A stretch of DNA of 41,240 bases from Clostridiaceae bacterium (lineage in GTDB: Bacteria; Bacillota; Clostridia; DSM-8532). Both the position numbers and the translations under genes were made by a program. The DNA lies in contig JAAYNX010000038.1 of assembly GCA_012520615.1 (NCBI GenBank), forward strand, positions 1 through 41,240, in the 5' to 3' direction. Of the stretch, positions 18,304 to 25,671 are shown in pieces. The first letter of the stretch is position 1. Every line of letters begins with the position of its first letter. The notes below the pieces were generated by a model. It made no database searches. It was given only the letters and a program-made list of their open reading frames with translations, and had not been told where the DNA came from.

Positions 18304-18336
18304 AATTAAGGCACCTTTGTTAAGGTGCCTTAATTT
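18304..18336. terminator. Symmetric terminator between the flavodiiron and lipoprotein genes
   Basis: Perfect 14-bp stem AATTAAGGCACCTT / AAGGTGCCTTAATT with a TGTT loop. The A/T ends give short U-runs in both directions. Confidence 0.85.
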
Positions 18337-18368
18337 AGTAATAAGCCCAAAGAATGAGGTGAACAAGT

Positions 18369-20243
18369 ATGTTAAGAAAGATCAAATTATTTTTTCTATT
18401 AGCAATTGTATTTGTTTTGGCTTTTCCCTTAAATGCTTGTCAAAGGCTTGAAGGAAAGATTGAAGATGTAATTGTCGAGGAAGAAGGGAAAAAAGACACG
18501 AAAAAGGACGAGGAAGAACCTGTAGAGCCCAAAAAGCCTGAAGAAAAGGATGCATTACTTATTCCTTTTGCAAAAAACAATGGGTTTGATGCTACTTATG
18601 GTTATATGGACAAATCAGGAAACGTTTTAATTGAACCACGATTTAAACAGGCAGACCTTTTTTATGAAAGCGGAGTTGCGGTGGTAACCGATTCAAATGA
18701 CAAGGTTGGCCTTATAGACAAAAATGGGGAATATCTTATAGAGCCAAAATGGGATTATCTATATTACAATGATGAGATGTTCTTTGGCTACCAGTATGAA
18801 AGAAATATTAGTGCTGGATTTGACCCAAATGGAAAACAATTGTTCCAAAGAGACTCATATATCGGTGATTTCAGTGAAGGGTATGCCGTAGTTTACGGTG
18901 AAGGCTACATAGACAGGACAGGAAAACCAGCACTGATTCTTAAATATGAACTTCTTACGCCTTTTGTTAACGGGATTGCCGAGGTTGCAAAAGATTATTT
19001 GAGTCCCTCATATTATATTGATAAGCAGGGCAATGATTTGACAGAAAAAGTATCCTCAGGGCTAATGATGTACCGGGATGAAGACACAGGTCTTTTCGGC
19101 TTTAAAAATATGCAGGGAGATATTGTTATAAAAGCTGAGTATTACGAGGCAAGCCCTTTTTTAAATGGTTACGCTTTTGTAAATGCAGCATCTGATTCCT
19201 ACAATGGTCTTTATGGGATTATAGATACAGCAGGCAACCAAGTCTTAGAACCAAAATATTGCGGAATTATGAGGATGAATAACGGGCTTATAGCCGTAGG
19301 TGAAGAGATTCAGCCCGATGGGTATAACAGCTATATGTATTTTGAGTTCTGCAAAAAAGCGTTGTATACAGCAGATTTAAAAAAATCCACCGACTTTATA
19401 TATAATCTGGTAGAAAATCTGGATAACGATAATGTTTGTGTTAATGATGATAACTCTGTCTTTTTCCTAAACTCAAATCTCGAGCAATCTGATGAATTGC
19501 CAAAGTTCTCTGGAAGGGGATACTCTATAATTAGGGACGGTAAAGTACTTAGAGGTTATATTAATAATAGACTTACTGTGCTGGATACAAAAGGGAATAT
19601 TATTGCAAAGGATAGCGGCGATATAGACCTTGGCGGAGGAATCATATCTAAAAACCAAGTTGCTCAATCTTTACCGGTAGAAAACATAAACTACCCGGTT
19701 TTGTCAGGTATGAAAGACAGTTCCCTTCAAGAGAAGATAAATGACACGATTTTCATGGAAATGGTTAAATCATACGAGGATTTTGCACGGTTAAATGGGC
19801 CGGAAGATTCTTCTTATATTAACAGTTACTATACCATTACAAAAGAAAAGGACCTTGTTTTAATAGATCAAAGTATTGATACCTATGTCTTTGGAGGCGT
19901 CCACGGGTATTATTTCAGAAATACTCTATATATAGATGCTGTCACAGGTAAGGTTTACACCTTAGGCGATTTGTTTAAACCAGATTCCGGTGTATGGGAT
20001 TATTTAAGCAATGCCATCAGCGCAAAGCTCAATGAGAACATGGATGAGATGGGTTATTTCGACAATAGTATAAAGATTACTGCTGATAATAAATTGGCTC
20101 TTAAAAAGGATGGCCTAGTAATCTATTTTGCCGAGGGAGATATCGCATCATATGCGGCGGGTATGCAAGAGTTTGAATTTACATTCTCTGAATTATCGGA
20201 GTATATAGATAAACAAGGTGAATTCTGGACTTCCTTTAATTAA
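18369..20243 (+). CDS. WG-repeat lipoprotein with C-terminal DUF4163/DUF3298-like region
   Basis: A 624-residue predicted surface lipoprotein. A signal peptide (residues 1-23) ends in the lipobox LNAC with lipid-carrying C24. A charged Lys/Glu/Pro-rich linker covers about 26-60. Several WG (KWG) repeats span about 70-330, recognisable from units such as YGYMDKSGNVLIEPRFKQA and VGLIDKNGEYLIEPKWD. The C-terminal 190 residues (VFGGVHGYYFRNTLYIDAVTG region) resemble DUF4163/DUF3298 domains seen in RsiV- and PdaC-like proteins. Function unknown; WG repeats usually serve binding. GAGGTGA at 18356-18362 supports the ATG. Monocistronic by its flanking hairpins. Confidence 0.82.
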   Translation: MLRKIKLFFLLAIVFVLAFPLNACQRLEGKIEDVIVEEEGKKDTKKDEEEPVEPKKPEEKDALLIPFAKNNGFDATYGYMDKSGNVLIEPRFKQADLFYESGVAVVTDSNDKVGLIDKNGEYLIEPKWDYLYYNDEMFFGYQYERNISAGFDPNGKQLFQRDSYIGDFSEGYAVVYGEGYIDRTGKPALILKYELLTPFVNGIAEVAKDYLSPSYYIDKQGNDLTEKVSSGLMMYRDEDTGLFGFKNMQGDIVIKAEYYEASPFLNGYAFVNAASDSYNGLYGIIDTAGNQVLEPKYCGIMRMNNGLIAVGEEIQPDGYNSYMYFEFCKKALYTADLKKSTDFIYNLVENLDNDNVCVNDDNSVFFLNSNLEQSDELPKFSGRGYSIIRDGKVLRGYINNRLTVLDTKGNIIAKDSGDIDLGGGIISKNQVAQSLPVENINYPVLSGMKDSSLQEKINDTIFMEMVKSYEDFARLNGPEDSSYINSYYTITKEKDLVLIDQSIDTYVFGGVHGYYFRNTLYIDAVTGKVYTLGDLFKPDSGVWDYLSNAISAKLNENMDEMGYFDNSIKITADNKLALKKDGLVIYFAEGDIASYAAGMQEFEFTFSELSEYIDKQGEFWTSFN

Positions 20244-20271
20244 TAGCTCCCTAATGTAAAAGTAACAAAAC

Positions 20272-20378
20272 GAGGTTGTCTCAAAGCATAGGCTTTGCCA
20301 TTGGTATGAATGCAACACCAAAAACAAGTATCCCGTTACACTTGTGTGGGTAACGCGTGGAGCTTTTGAGACAGCCTC
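20272..20378. repeat. 107-bp cloverleaf-like inverted-repeat element
   Basis: An outer stem GAGGTTGTCTC (20272-20282) / GAGACAGCCTC (20368-20378), 11 bp with one G-T wobble, encloses three local hairpins: AAAGC/GCTTT (20283-20296), TTGGT/ACCAA (20301-20321) and CGTTAC/GTAACG (20334-20355). It lies between convergent genes and may act as a two-way terminator, be a MITE-like repeat, or encode a structured RNA. No flanking target duplication is visible. Confidence 0.55.
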
Positions 20379-20406
20379 AATATTAATAAGAATAAAATAA
20401 CCATAT

Positions 20407-21000
20407 TTATTCTGTCAGGTAACCCTCTTCGACAGATTTATCAAGCATTTCGGTAGCAAATTCCCAAAGCTTTGGAGCTCCATCATTTATATGATGGTTA
20501 CGTTGCTCTACCTGCTTTCTGACAATATGATGTTCTGGCCAAGTTCCACCCTTGTTAAGAAAGTTTAACAACATTGGTTGAAGCCTGTCCATGGAAGCGG
20601 CATATTTGGCTTCGGGAGTTTCCATTGCATCAAATTCTTCCCAAAGTTCCATAAGCTCTTTACCTTGATCTTCAGGAAGCAATCCGAAGATACGTTTTGC
20701 AGCCTTTTGTTCTCTTTCTAGTTTATCCATATTTCCAACAGCATCATAGCAGAAGGTATCACCAGCATCAATTTCTACAATATCATGCACAAGACACATC
20801 TTCATTACTTTTAGAATATCTATGTCATCTTCCTTCGAGTACTCACTTAAGAGAAAAGCCATCAGGGCTAAATGCCAAGAGTGCTCCGCATCATTTTCCC
20901 GTCTGGAACCATCGTGTATTTTAGTCATTCTAAAAATATTTTTAATTTTATCCACTTCCAGTATAAACTCAATCTGTTTTTTAAGTCTTTCTGTCGACAT
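20407..21000 (-). CDS. HD-domain hydrolase (YfbR/HDDC2-like)
   Basis: A 197-residue metal-dependent phosphohydrolase of the HD_3 group. The metal ligands are visible in RENDAEHSWHLA (about residues 34-45) and LVHDIVEIDAGD (about 70-81), with a later Asp in MDRLQPMLLNF. E. coli YfbR of this group is a 5'-deoxynucleotidase, so nucleotide hydrolysis is the likely reaction, but the substrate here is not proven. On the minus strand a GAGAGG site precedes the ATG by about 9 nt. It is divergent from the homocysteine operon and convergent with the lipoprotein gene. Confidence 0.88.
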   Translation of the reverse strand: MSTERLKKQIEFILEVDKIKNIFRMTKIHDGSRRENDAEHSWHLALMAFLLSEYSKEDDIDILKVMKMCLVHDIVEIDAGDTFCYDAVGNMDKLEREQKAAKRIFGLLPEDQGKELMELWEEFDAMETPEAKYAASMDRLQPMLLNFLNKGGTWPEHHIVRKQVEQRNHHINDGAPKLWEFATEMLDKSVEEGYLTE

Positions 21001-21030
21001 TTCAAATCATCCTCTCAATTTAATATTAAT

Positions 21031-21039
21031 ATTATAGCA
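21031..21039 (-). promoter_or_regulatory. Candidate extended -10 promoter for the HD hydrolase gene
   Basis: On the minus strand TGC-TATAAT reads at 21039-21031, about 30 nt before the start codon. No good -35 is seen at 17 bp, which an extended -10 can tolerate. Confidence 0.5.
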
Positions 21040-21073
21040 CTTCTAAATATGAATATAATGCAAACTATTAAGA

Positions 21074-21102
21074 TTGAATTATACAACATGTAAGTTTATA
21101 AT
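21074..21102 (+). promoter_or_regulatory. Sigma-A promoter of the sulfide/homocysteine operon
   Basis: TTGAAT (21074-21079), 17-bp spacer, TATAAT (21097-21102). The leader before the ATG at 21141 is only about 30 nt, so there is no room for a SAM or T-box riboswitch. Confidence 0.75.
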
Positions 21103-21140
21103 TGATTCAAATATATTAAAGAATAAATGCGTGGTGTATT

Positions 21141-22292
21141 ATGCAAAAAACTATAGCTGAAATAAACGAAAAAATAAAGAGCGGAAAAGCTACTGTGTTT
21201 ACTGCTGAGGAAATAATATCAGTAGTTGAAGAAAAAGGTGTAAAGAAGGCTTTTGAAGAAGTTGATGTGGTTACTACCGGAACTTTCGGGCCAATGTGCT
21301 CAAGTGGAATGTTTATAAATTTCGGACATTCTAATCCGCCCATACGTATGAGCAAGGTATCATTAAACGATGTACCTGCTTATGCGGGAATTGCCGCAGT
21401 GGATGCCTATATTGGTGCTACTGAGCATTCGGAACGCTTAGGCATGCAATATGGAGGAGCTCATGTAATAGAAGATTTTATTAAGGGCAAAGATATTGTG
21501 CTTTCTGCTGAAAGCTATGGTACCGACTGCTATCCCAGGAAGGATATTAAGACTATAATTAATAAAAATAGTGTTAATCAGGCATATTTATTTAACCCCA
21601 GAAACTGTTATCAGAATTATGCCGCAGCAACCAATTCTACCGATAAAATAATGTATACATATATGGGAACTTTGTTACCGGAATTCGGTAATGTTACATA
21701 TTCAACTTCGGGAGAACTAAGTCCGCTTTTAAATGATCCGGAATACAGAACCATAGGCATCGGAACAAGGGTGTTTATCGGTGGTACCCAAGGGTATGTT
21801 GCCTGGGAAGGAACTCAGCATGATCCCGACCAAGAACGCCTGGAAAACGGGGTTCCAATCGGAGGAGCAGGAACCTTAGCCCTTATAGGCGATGCTAAAA
21901 AGATGTCAAGCCGATATATTAAAGCGGCTATTTACGAAAAATACGGGGTTTCAATGTTTGTAGGTGTAGGAATTCCTATTCCAATACTGGATGAGGATAT
22001 GCTGATGAAAACTGCAGTCAGGAACAGAGATATCCAAACTGTGTTAGTAGACAAAAGCGGTAGAGAGAATCTTAACATAAAGCTGAACTATGAGCAGCTT
22101 AGGAGCGGCTATGTAGAAATTCGGGGCAATAAGGTTCATACAGCTCCGCTATCCAGCCTTAGGCTTGCAAGAGAGATTGCTCACGAATTGAAAAAACAGG
22201 TACAGCAAGGCGAGTTCATGTTAACAGAGCCTGTAGAAAAGTTTAAAACTAAAGGCCATCGGCTTAACAAGCTCGAAGATAGGGAGGTTTAA
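21141..22292 (+). CDS. HcyBio (COG1900/DUF39) homocysteine biosynthesis protein
   Basis: A 383-residue protein of the HcyBio family, which in Methanosarcina (MA1821) was linked genetically to homocysteine formation from aspartate semialdehyde and sulfide. Family blocks include TTGTFGPMCSSGMFINFGH (about 45-63, C53), AESYGTDCYPRKD (about 123-135, C130) and GTRVFIGGTQGYVAWEGTQH. Both cysteines lie in strongly conserved contexts and could carry sulfur. No CBS pair follows, unlike some archaeal members. The ribosome site is weak (GTGGTG). It is first of three tightly spaced genes with a NIL-ferredoxin and a COG2122 protein, the same set implicated in methanogens. That it makes homocysteine here is inference. 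Confidence 0.85.
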   Translation: MQKTIAEINEKIKSGKATVFTAEEIISVVEEKGVKKAFEEVDVVTTGTFGPMCSSGMFINFGHSNPPIRMSKVSLNDVPAYAGIAAVDAYIGATEHSERLGMQYGGAHVIEDFIKGKDIVLSAESYGTDCYPRKDIKTIINKNSVNQAYLFNPRNCYQNYAAATNSTDKIMYTYMGTLLPEFGNVTYSTSGELSPLLNDPEYRTIGIGTRVFIGGTQGYVAWEGTQHDPDQERLENGVPIGGAGTLALIGDAKKMSSRYIKAAIYEKYGVSMFVGVGIPIPILDEDMLMKTAVRNRDIQTVLVDKSGRENLNIKLNYEQLRSGYVEIRGNKVHTAPLSSLRLAREIAHELKKQVQQGEFMLTEPVEKFKTKGHRLNKLEDREV

Positions 22293-22295
22293 TTT

Positions 22296-22706
22296 ATGAA
22301 AACAATAAAGGTAAGCCTTCAATATTCACTTAACAGTATTACAACACCCCTTGTAAGCAACCTTATAAGAAAGTTCAATGTTGAAGTAAATATACTTCAT
22401 GCGAATATCAGCCTTAATAAAATAGGCACTCTCATTGCTGATATTACAGGAAATGACCAGGATATCCAGGATGCTTTGGATTATATAGAAAATCAGGACG
22501 GAATAAGGTATAAGCTCTTTAATAAAAAACTGATATGGCAGGAGGAGGATTGCGTTCATTGCGGAGCTTGTACAGCTGTTTGCCCATCGAACGCCCTTAC
22601 TATGAACAAAGATACTTGGTGTCTGGAATTCAGTAAGGAAAAATGTCTTGTTTGCGGGTTATGCGCAAAGGCTTGTCCCCTTAATGTAATGAGTTTGCAG
22701 GCGTAG
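22296..22706 (+). CDS. NIL-domain protein with two 4Fe-4S clusters
   Basis: A 136-residue fusion: an N-terminal NIL domain (about 1-75), the small ligand-binding fold seen at the end of methionine importers, then a ferredoxin part with two full cluster motifs, C86/C89/C92/C96 and C117/C120/C123/C127, and an extra C109. The same fusion (MA1822 type) accompanies the HcyBio protein in methanogens and probably supplies electrons for sulfide incorporation. The start is 3 nt after the preceding stop, with GGGAGG at about 22282-22287, so translation is probably coupled. Confidence 0.9.
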   Translation: MKTIKVSLQYSLNSITTPLVSNLIRKFNVEVNILHANISLNKIGTLIADITGNDQDIQDALDYIENQDGIRYKLFNKKLIWQEEDCVHCGACTAVCPSNALTMNKDTWCLEFSKEKCLVCGLCAKACPLNVMSLQA

Positions 22707-22708
22707 TT

Positions 22709-23431
22709 ATGGAAAGCAATCGTTTTTACCGGCAAAATATAAAAGCTGAAAACCTTATTTTTTTTAGGGCTTGCGTAGAACAAACCGATCTTTATATAGG
22801 AGCGGAAACAACCCTGGAAGAAAAAGCGAAATCATTTATTAAAGAGTACAGACAGCAAATTACAGCCTATATAAAACATCACCCGGAATTTCTTCATAGC
22901 TTAACCCCGGTTAAACCATTGAAAATTGCACCACCCATTGTCGTGGATATGTGCAATGCTTCAGCACTGGCAGAGGTTGGCCCCATGGCGGCAGTAGCAG
23001 GTGCGGTTTCAAAATTTGTAGGTCAAAGGCTTCTTGAATTTTCTAATGAGGTTATTGTGGAGAATGGCGGAGACATTTATATTAAAACTGATAGAGACCG
23101 AACCATAGGCATTTATGCCGGCCATTCGCCTTTAAGCGGTAAGATTGCTATTAGAATTAACAAAGACAATACACCCTGCGGGATATGCACTTCATCAGGA
23201 ACGGTTGGACATTCTCTAAGTTTTGGCAAGACCGATGCAGCCGTGGTAATACACCCTGATACTTCAGTGGCTGATGCATGTGCTACTGCATTAGGAAACA
23301 GGGTAAAGGCTTCTCGGGATATTGAGTACGCACTCTCATATATAAATGGGATCCCAGAAATTCGGGGGGCATTGGTTATTATAGGTGAATCAATAGGTGC
23401 AATTGGCGATATAGAACTTTGCCGGATATAG
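22709..23431 (+). CDS. UPF0280/COG2122 ApbE-like protein
   Basis: A 240-residue member of the UPF0280 family, distantly related to ApbE. Family features are VDMCNASALAEVGPMAAVAGA (residues 78-98 in part), the NGGDIYIK motif, the GICTSSGTVGHSLSFGKTDA block and the near-C-terminal VIIGESIGAIGDIEL. The Methanosarcina homologue MA1715 was reported to improve sulfide assimilation. The ATG follows the preceding stop by 2 nt with only a weak AGGCG site, so it is likely coupled to the ferredoxin gene. It ends the operon, with a terminator 15 nt on. Confidence 0.88.
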   Translation: MESNRFYRQNIKAENLIFFRACVEQTDLYIGAETTLEEKAKSFIKEYRQQITAYIKHHPEFLHSLTPVKPLKIAPPIVVDMCNASALAEVGPMAAVAGAVSKFVGQRLLEFSNEVIVENGGDIYIKTDRDRTIGIYAGHSPLSGKIAIRINKDNTPCGICTSSGTVGHSLSFGKTDAAVVIHPDTSVADACATALGNRVKASRDIEYALSYINGIPEIRGALVIIGESIGAIGDIELCRI

Positions 23432-23445
23432 AAGAATAAAAAAAA

Positions 23446-23489
23446 GCCAAACCACCGGGGGGTTGGATTCTGGTTTGGCCAAAGTTTTT
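23446..23489 (+). terminator. Terminator of the sulfide/homocysteine operon
   Basis: Perfect 9-bp stem GCCAAACCA / TGGTTTGGC (23446-23454 and 23471-23479) with a 16-nt loop, then CAAAG and five T. The T-run is offset by 5 nt from the stem. Confidence 0.7.
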
Positions 23490-23490
23490 A

Positions 23491-23522
23491 CATAAATAAA
23501 TTAACCGATTAATTTATTTATG
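23491..23522. repeat. Perfect 14-bp AT-rich inverted repeat
   Basis: CATAAATAAATTAA-ccga-TTAATTTATTTATG, perfect over 28 paired bases. It lies just after the preceding terminator and 180 nt before proB. It could be a regulator site or a second hairpin; no T-tract follows. Confidence 0.6.
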
Positions 23523-23637
23523 CATTGCCTATATTAACTTAAAACAGGTGAAGCGGTAAAGAATTCCCCATAAATTTATTATTATATAATTCACATAGGC
23601 CGCATTATAAGATGATTTAACCACCATATAAAAAAAC

Positions 23638-23690
23638 ATTCGTCAAAATAAACGAATTCAAATATTACCCTTGTCGAAATATAACGAATT
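23638..23690 (+). promoter_or_regulatory. Imperfect direct repeats in the proB leader
   Basis: Two related units, ATTCGTCAAAATAAACGAAT (23638-23657) and TGTCGAAATATAACGAATT (23672-23690), lie just before the ribosome site. The first is also an inverted repeat (ATTCGT/ACGAAT). An operator role is possible; no clear promoter was found in 23523-23690. Confidence 0.4.
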
Positions 23691-23703
23691 GAGGAAGGTT
23701 ACT

Positions 23704-24522
23704 ATGGAAATTAATCACAGATTGAGTTTAAAAGATGCCAAAAGAATAGTAGTGAAGGTAGGTTCATCTACTCTAACTCATGAAAACGGCAGAATGAATT
23801 TCACCAGAATGGATCGTCTGGCTATGGTATTATCGGAACTGATGAATGAGGAAAAGGAAGTGATTCTGGTTTCTTCCGGCTGTATTGCCGTAGGCATGGG
23901 AAAATTCAGCTTAAAGAAACGGCCGGCTGCCATGGGGATGAAACAGGCCTTGGCTGCCGTAGGGCAGTGTGAGCTTATGAACATATATAGCCGACTTTTT
24001 GCTACATATAATCAGACCGTGGCACAGATGCTTTTAACAAAACCCGATATAAATGATGAAATAAGAAAGAAAAACGTCCTGAATACCTTTAGAAGTCTTA
24101 TTGACCTCGGTGTTATCCCGATAGTTAATGAAAATGATACTGTATCTGTTGATGAGATAAAAAGTCTTATGATGTACGGAGATAATGATACTCTTTCTGC
24201 TGTGGTAACAAGGCTGGTCGAAGCCGATTTGTTAATTATCCTCTCTGATATCGACGGATTTTACGACTCTAATCCCAAGGAAAACAAGGAGTCAAAGCTA
24301 ATTTCGGTTGTTGATACCATTAACGATGAAATACGTAATTGTGCGGGAGCTGCAGGAACAATGCGTGGAACAGGAGGAATGGTTACAAAGCTTGATGCTG
24401 CGCAGATAGCAACCCAAGCAGGTGCAAACATGGTCATAGCAAACGGTTCGGATCCTATAATAATACAAAAAATATTAAATGGTGATGATGTGGGAACTCT
24501 GTTTGTAAAAAAACAGGTATGA
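23704..24522 (+). CDS. proB: Glutamate 5-kinase without PUA domain
   Basis: A 272-residue amino-acid kinase that makes glutamyl 5-phosphate, the first step of proline synthesis. Motifs: KVGSSTLT (about 18-25), VSSGCIAVGMG, where SSGA is more usual, VNENDTVS (about 141-148), GDNDTLSA and LSDIDGFYDSNP. The C-terminal PUA domain of E. coli ProB is absent, as in other short forms, which may change proline feedback. GAGGAAGG at 23691-23698 sets the ATG at 23704 over an upstream in-frame TTG at 23671. proA is not adjacent. Confidence 0.92.
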   Translation: MEINHRLSLKDAKRIVVKVGSSTLTHENGRMNFTRMDRLAMVLSELMNEEKEVILVSSGCIAVGMGKFSLKKRPAAMGMKQALAAVGQCELMNIYSRLFATYNQTVAQMLLTKPDINDEIRKKNVLNTFRSLIDLGVIPIVNENDTVSVDEIKSLMMYGDNDTLSAVVTRLVEADLLIILSDIDGFYDSNPKENKESKLISVVDTINDEIRNCAGAAGTMRGTGGMVTKLDAAQIATQAGANMVIANGSDPIIIQKILNGDDVGTLFVKKQV

Positions 24523-24550
24523 TTGTAATCATGCCAGAAATTACGACATA

Positions 24551-24587
24551 ATTTAAAGGCGGAGCTTTGTAAGCTCCGCCTTTAAAT
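24551..24587. terminator. Bidirectional terminator between proB and hup
   Basis: Perfect 17-bp stem ATTTAAAGGCGGAGCTT / AAGCTCCGCCTTTAAAT with a TGT loop, between convergent genes. A/T ends give U-runs both ways. Confidence 0.9.
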
Positions 24588-24597
24588 ATAATTAATA

Positions 24598-24873
24598 TTA
24601 ACCGTTCACTTTGTCTTTTAAGGACTTGCCTGCTTTGAAAACAGGAGCTTTAGATGCTGGAATATCAATAGTTTCCTTTGTCTGAGGGTTACGGCCTTTT
24701 CTTGCGGCTCTGTTCTTTGTCTCAAATGTTCCAAAACCTACAAGAACAACCTTTTCTTCTTTTGCCAAGGCCTCTTCGACAACATTTACGAACGCATCAA
24801 TAGCAGCCTCACTATTTTTCTTTGTTAAGCCAGAATGTTCTGCAACAGCACTAATCAGTTCTGCTTTATTCAT
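24598..24873 (-). CDS. hup: HU-family DNA-binding protein
   Basis: A 91-residue nucleoid protein that bends and compacts DNA as a dimer. The N-terminal helices ([16 protein letters not shown]), the core [20 protein letters not shown] with the DNA-binding arm, and the C-terminal [15 protein letters not shown] match HU throughout. On the minus strand an AGGAGGT site lies 7 nt before the ATG, and a good promoter is present. Confidence 0.97.
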   Translation of the reverse strand: MNKAELISAVAEHSGLTKKNSEAAIDAFVNVVEEALAKEEKVVLVGFGTFETKNRAARKGRNPQTKETIDIPASKAPVFKAGKSLKDKVNG

Positions 24874-24907
24874 TAGGGTTTACCTCCTGCACAAAAATTT
24901 CGTCATT

Positions 24908-24936
24908 ATTGTATAACGTGATATGCGTAAAGTCAA
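24908..24936 (-). promoter_or_regulatory. Sigma-A promoter of hup
   Basis: Minus strand TTGACT (24936-24931), 17-bp spacer, TACAAT (24913-24908). Confidence 0.75.
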
Positions 24937-24971
24937 GCTTTAAGGCTGTTTCCCAAAAAAATACACATTAT

Positions 24972-25000
24972 TTGATTATACTTCTAAAAAAGTATATAAT
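24972..25000 (+). promoter_or_regulatory. Sigma-A promoter for the 25040 gene and birA
   Basis: TTGATT (24972-24977), 17-bp spacer, perfect TATAAT (24995-25000), 40 nt before the start codon. Confidence 0.8.
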
Positions 25001-25039
25001 ACTTTATATCAAAGGGTTTGCAAACATGGAGGAGTCCCG

Positions 25040-25657
25040 ATGGCTGATCTCTATTTTTTTGTTCATAAAGACAAAATTGAAGATGTAGTTGATTGTGGTC
25101 TTAAATTATCAGAATGGTATGATCGAGAAATAGCCATTCCCGAAATTGGCGACAACAGAAAGGTTATCAAGACTTTTCTGAATCCCAGAGATGATTTAAA
25201 AAAGCTCAAAGATACACAATTCCGGTGCCTTCGTTTGCAAGTCGAACTCGAGTACTGCTGGGTAGCAGATGCATCTCTCTATCGGATGGGGCAGGAGGAT
25301 TCGGGAATCATGGAGCAATACCTTAATAATATTGTTCCGCTAAAAGACTATTGCTTTGGTACTTTTAAAAATCCCGAGGCACTTGTTTTGACATCTGTTT
25401 TACCTGAGTATATAGAGGTCACAGGGGTAGCTTTAGATATACCGTTATTGTATGAAAACTCTGAAACTTTGTATCTTGTAAATCTGTTGGAGAAGTATGA
25501 GCAACTGCACAACGACTCGGGAAACCACCTTTTATATGCCTTTTTTACATATCTCGAATCTAAAGGAGAAGTTTCTCGATTTGAGGATAAAGAGCATAAA
25601 AATGTTGTTTTCTTTTACAAAGATAGCAAAGAATATACTGTTTTAAGAATCCCATAA
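25040..25657 (+). CDS. Unrecognised 205-residue cytoplasmic protein
   Basis: I do not recognise this family with confidence. It is a soluble, acidic protein with no signal peptide or membrane segment. It begins with a hydrophobic strand and basic turn (LYFFVHKDKIEDVVDCGLKL), followed by LNPRDDLKK, a strand pair RCLRLQVELEYCWVADASLYR and SVLPEYIEVTG. The pattern of an early His, a glycine-leucine turn and strands with YCWVADAS vaguely recalls small ADP-ribosyltransferase-like folds such as DarT, but no catalytic motif can be fixed, so this is only a hint. GGAGGAG precedes the ATG and a strong promoter precedes that. The stop codon overlaps the ribosome site of birA, so it is cotranscribed with it. 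Confidence 0.75.
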   Translation: MADLYFFVHKDKIEDVVDCGLKLSEWYDREIAIPEIGDNRKVIKTFLNPRDDLKKLKDTQFRCLRLQVELEYCWVADASLYRMGQEDSGIMEQYLNNIVPLKDYCFGTFKNPEALVLTSVLPEYIEVTGVALDIPLLYENSETLYLVNLLEKYEQLHNDSGNHLLYAFFTYLESKGEVSRFEDKEHKNVVFFYKDSKEYTVLRIP

Positions 25658-25671
25658 GGAGTGAAAACCGA

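Noticed and set aside
21103-21140. Possible SAM, T-box or other riboswitch before the homocysteine operon
   Set aside because: The space between promoter and start codon is under 40 nt and holds no conserved riboswitch motif.
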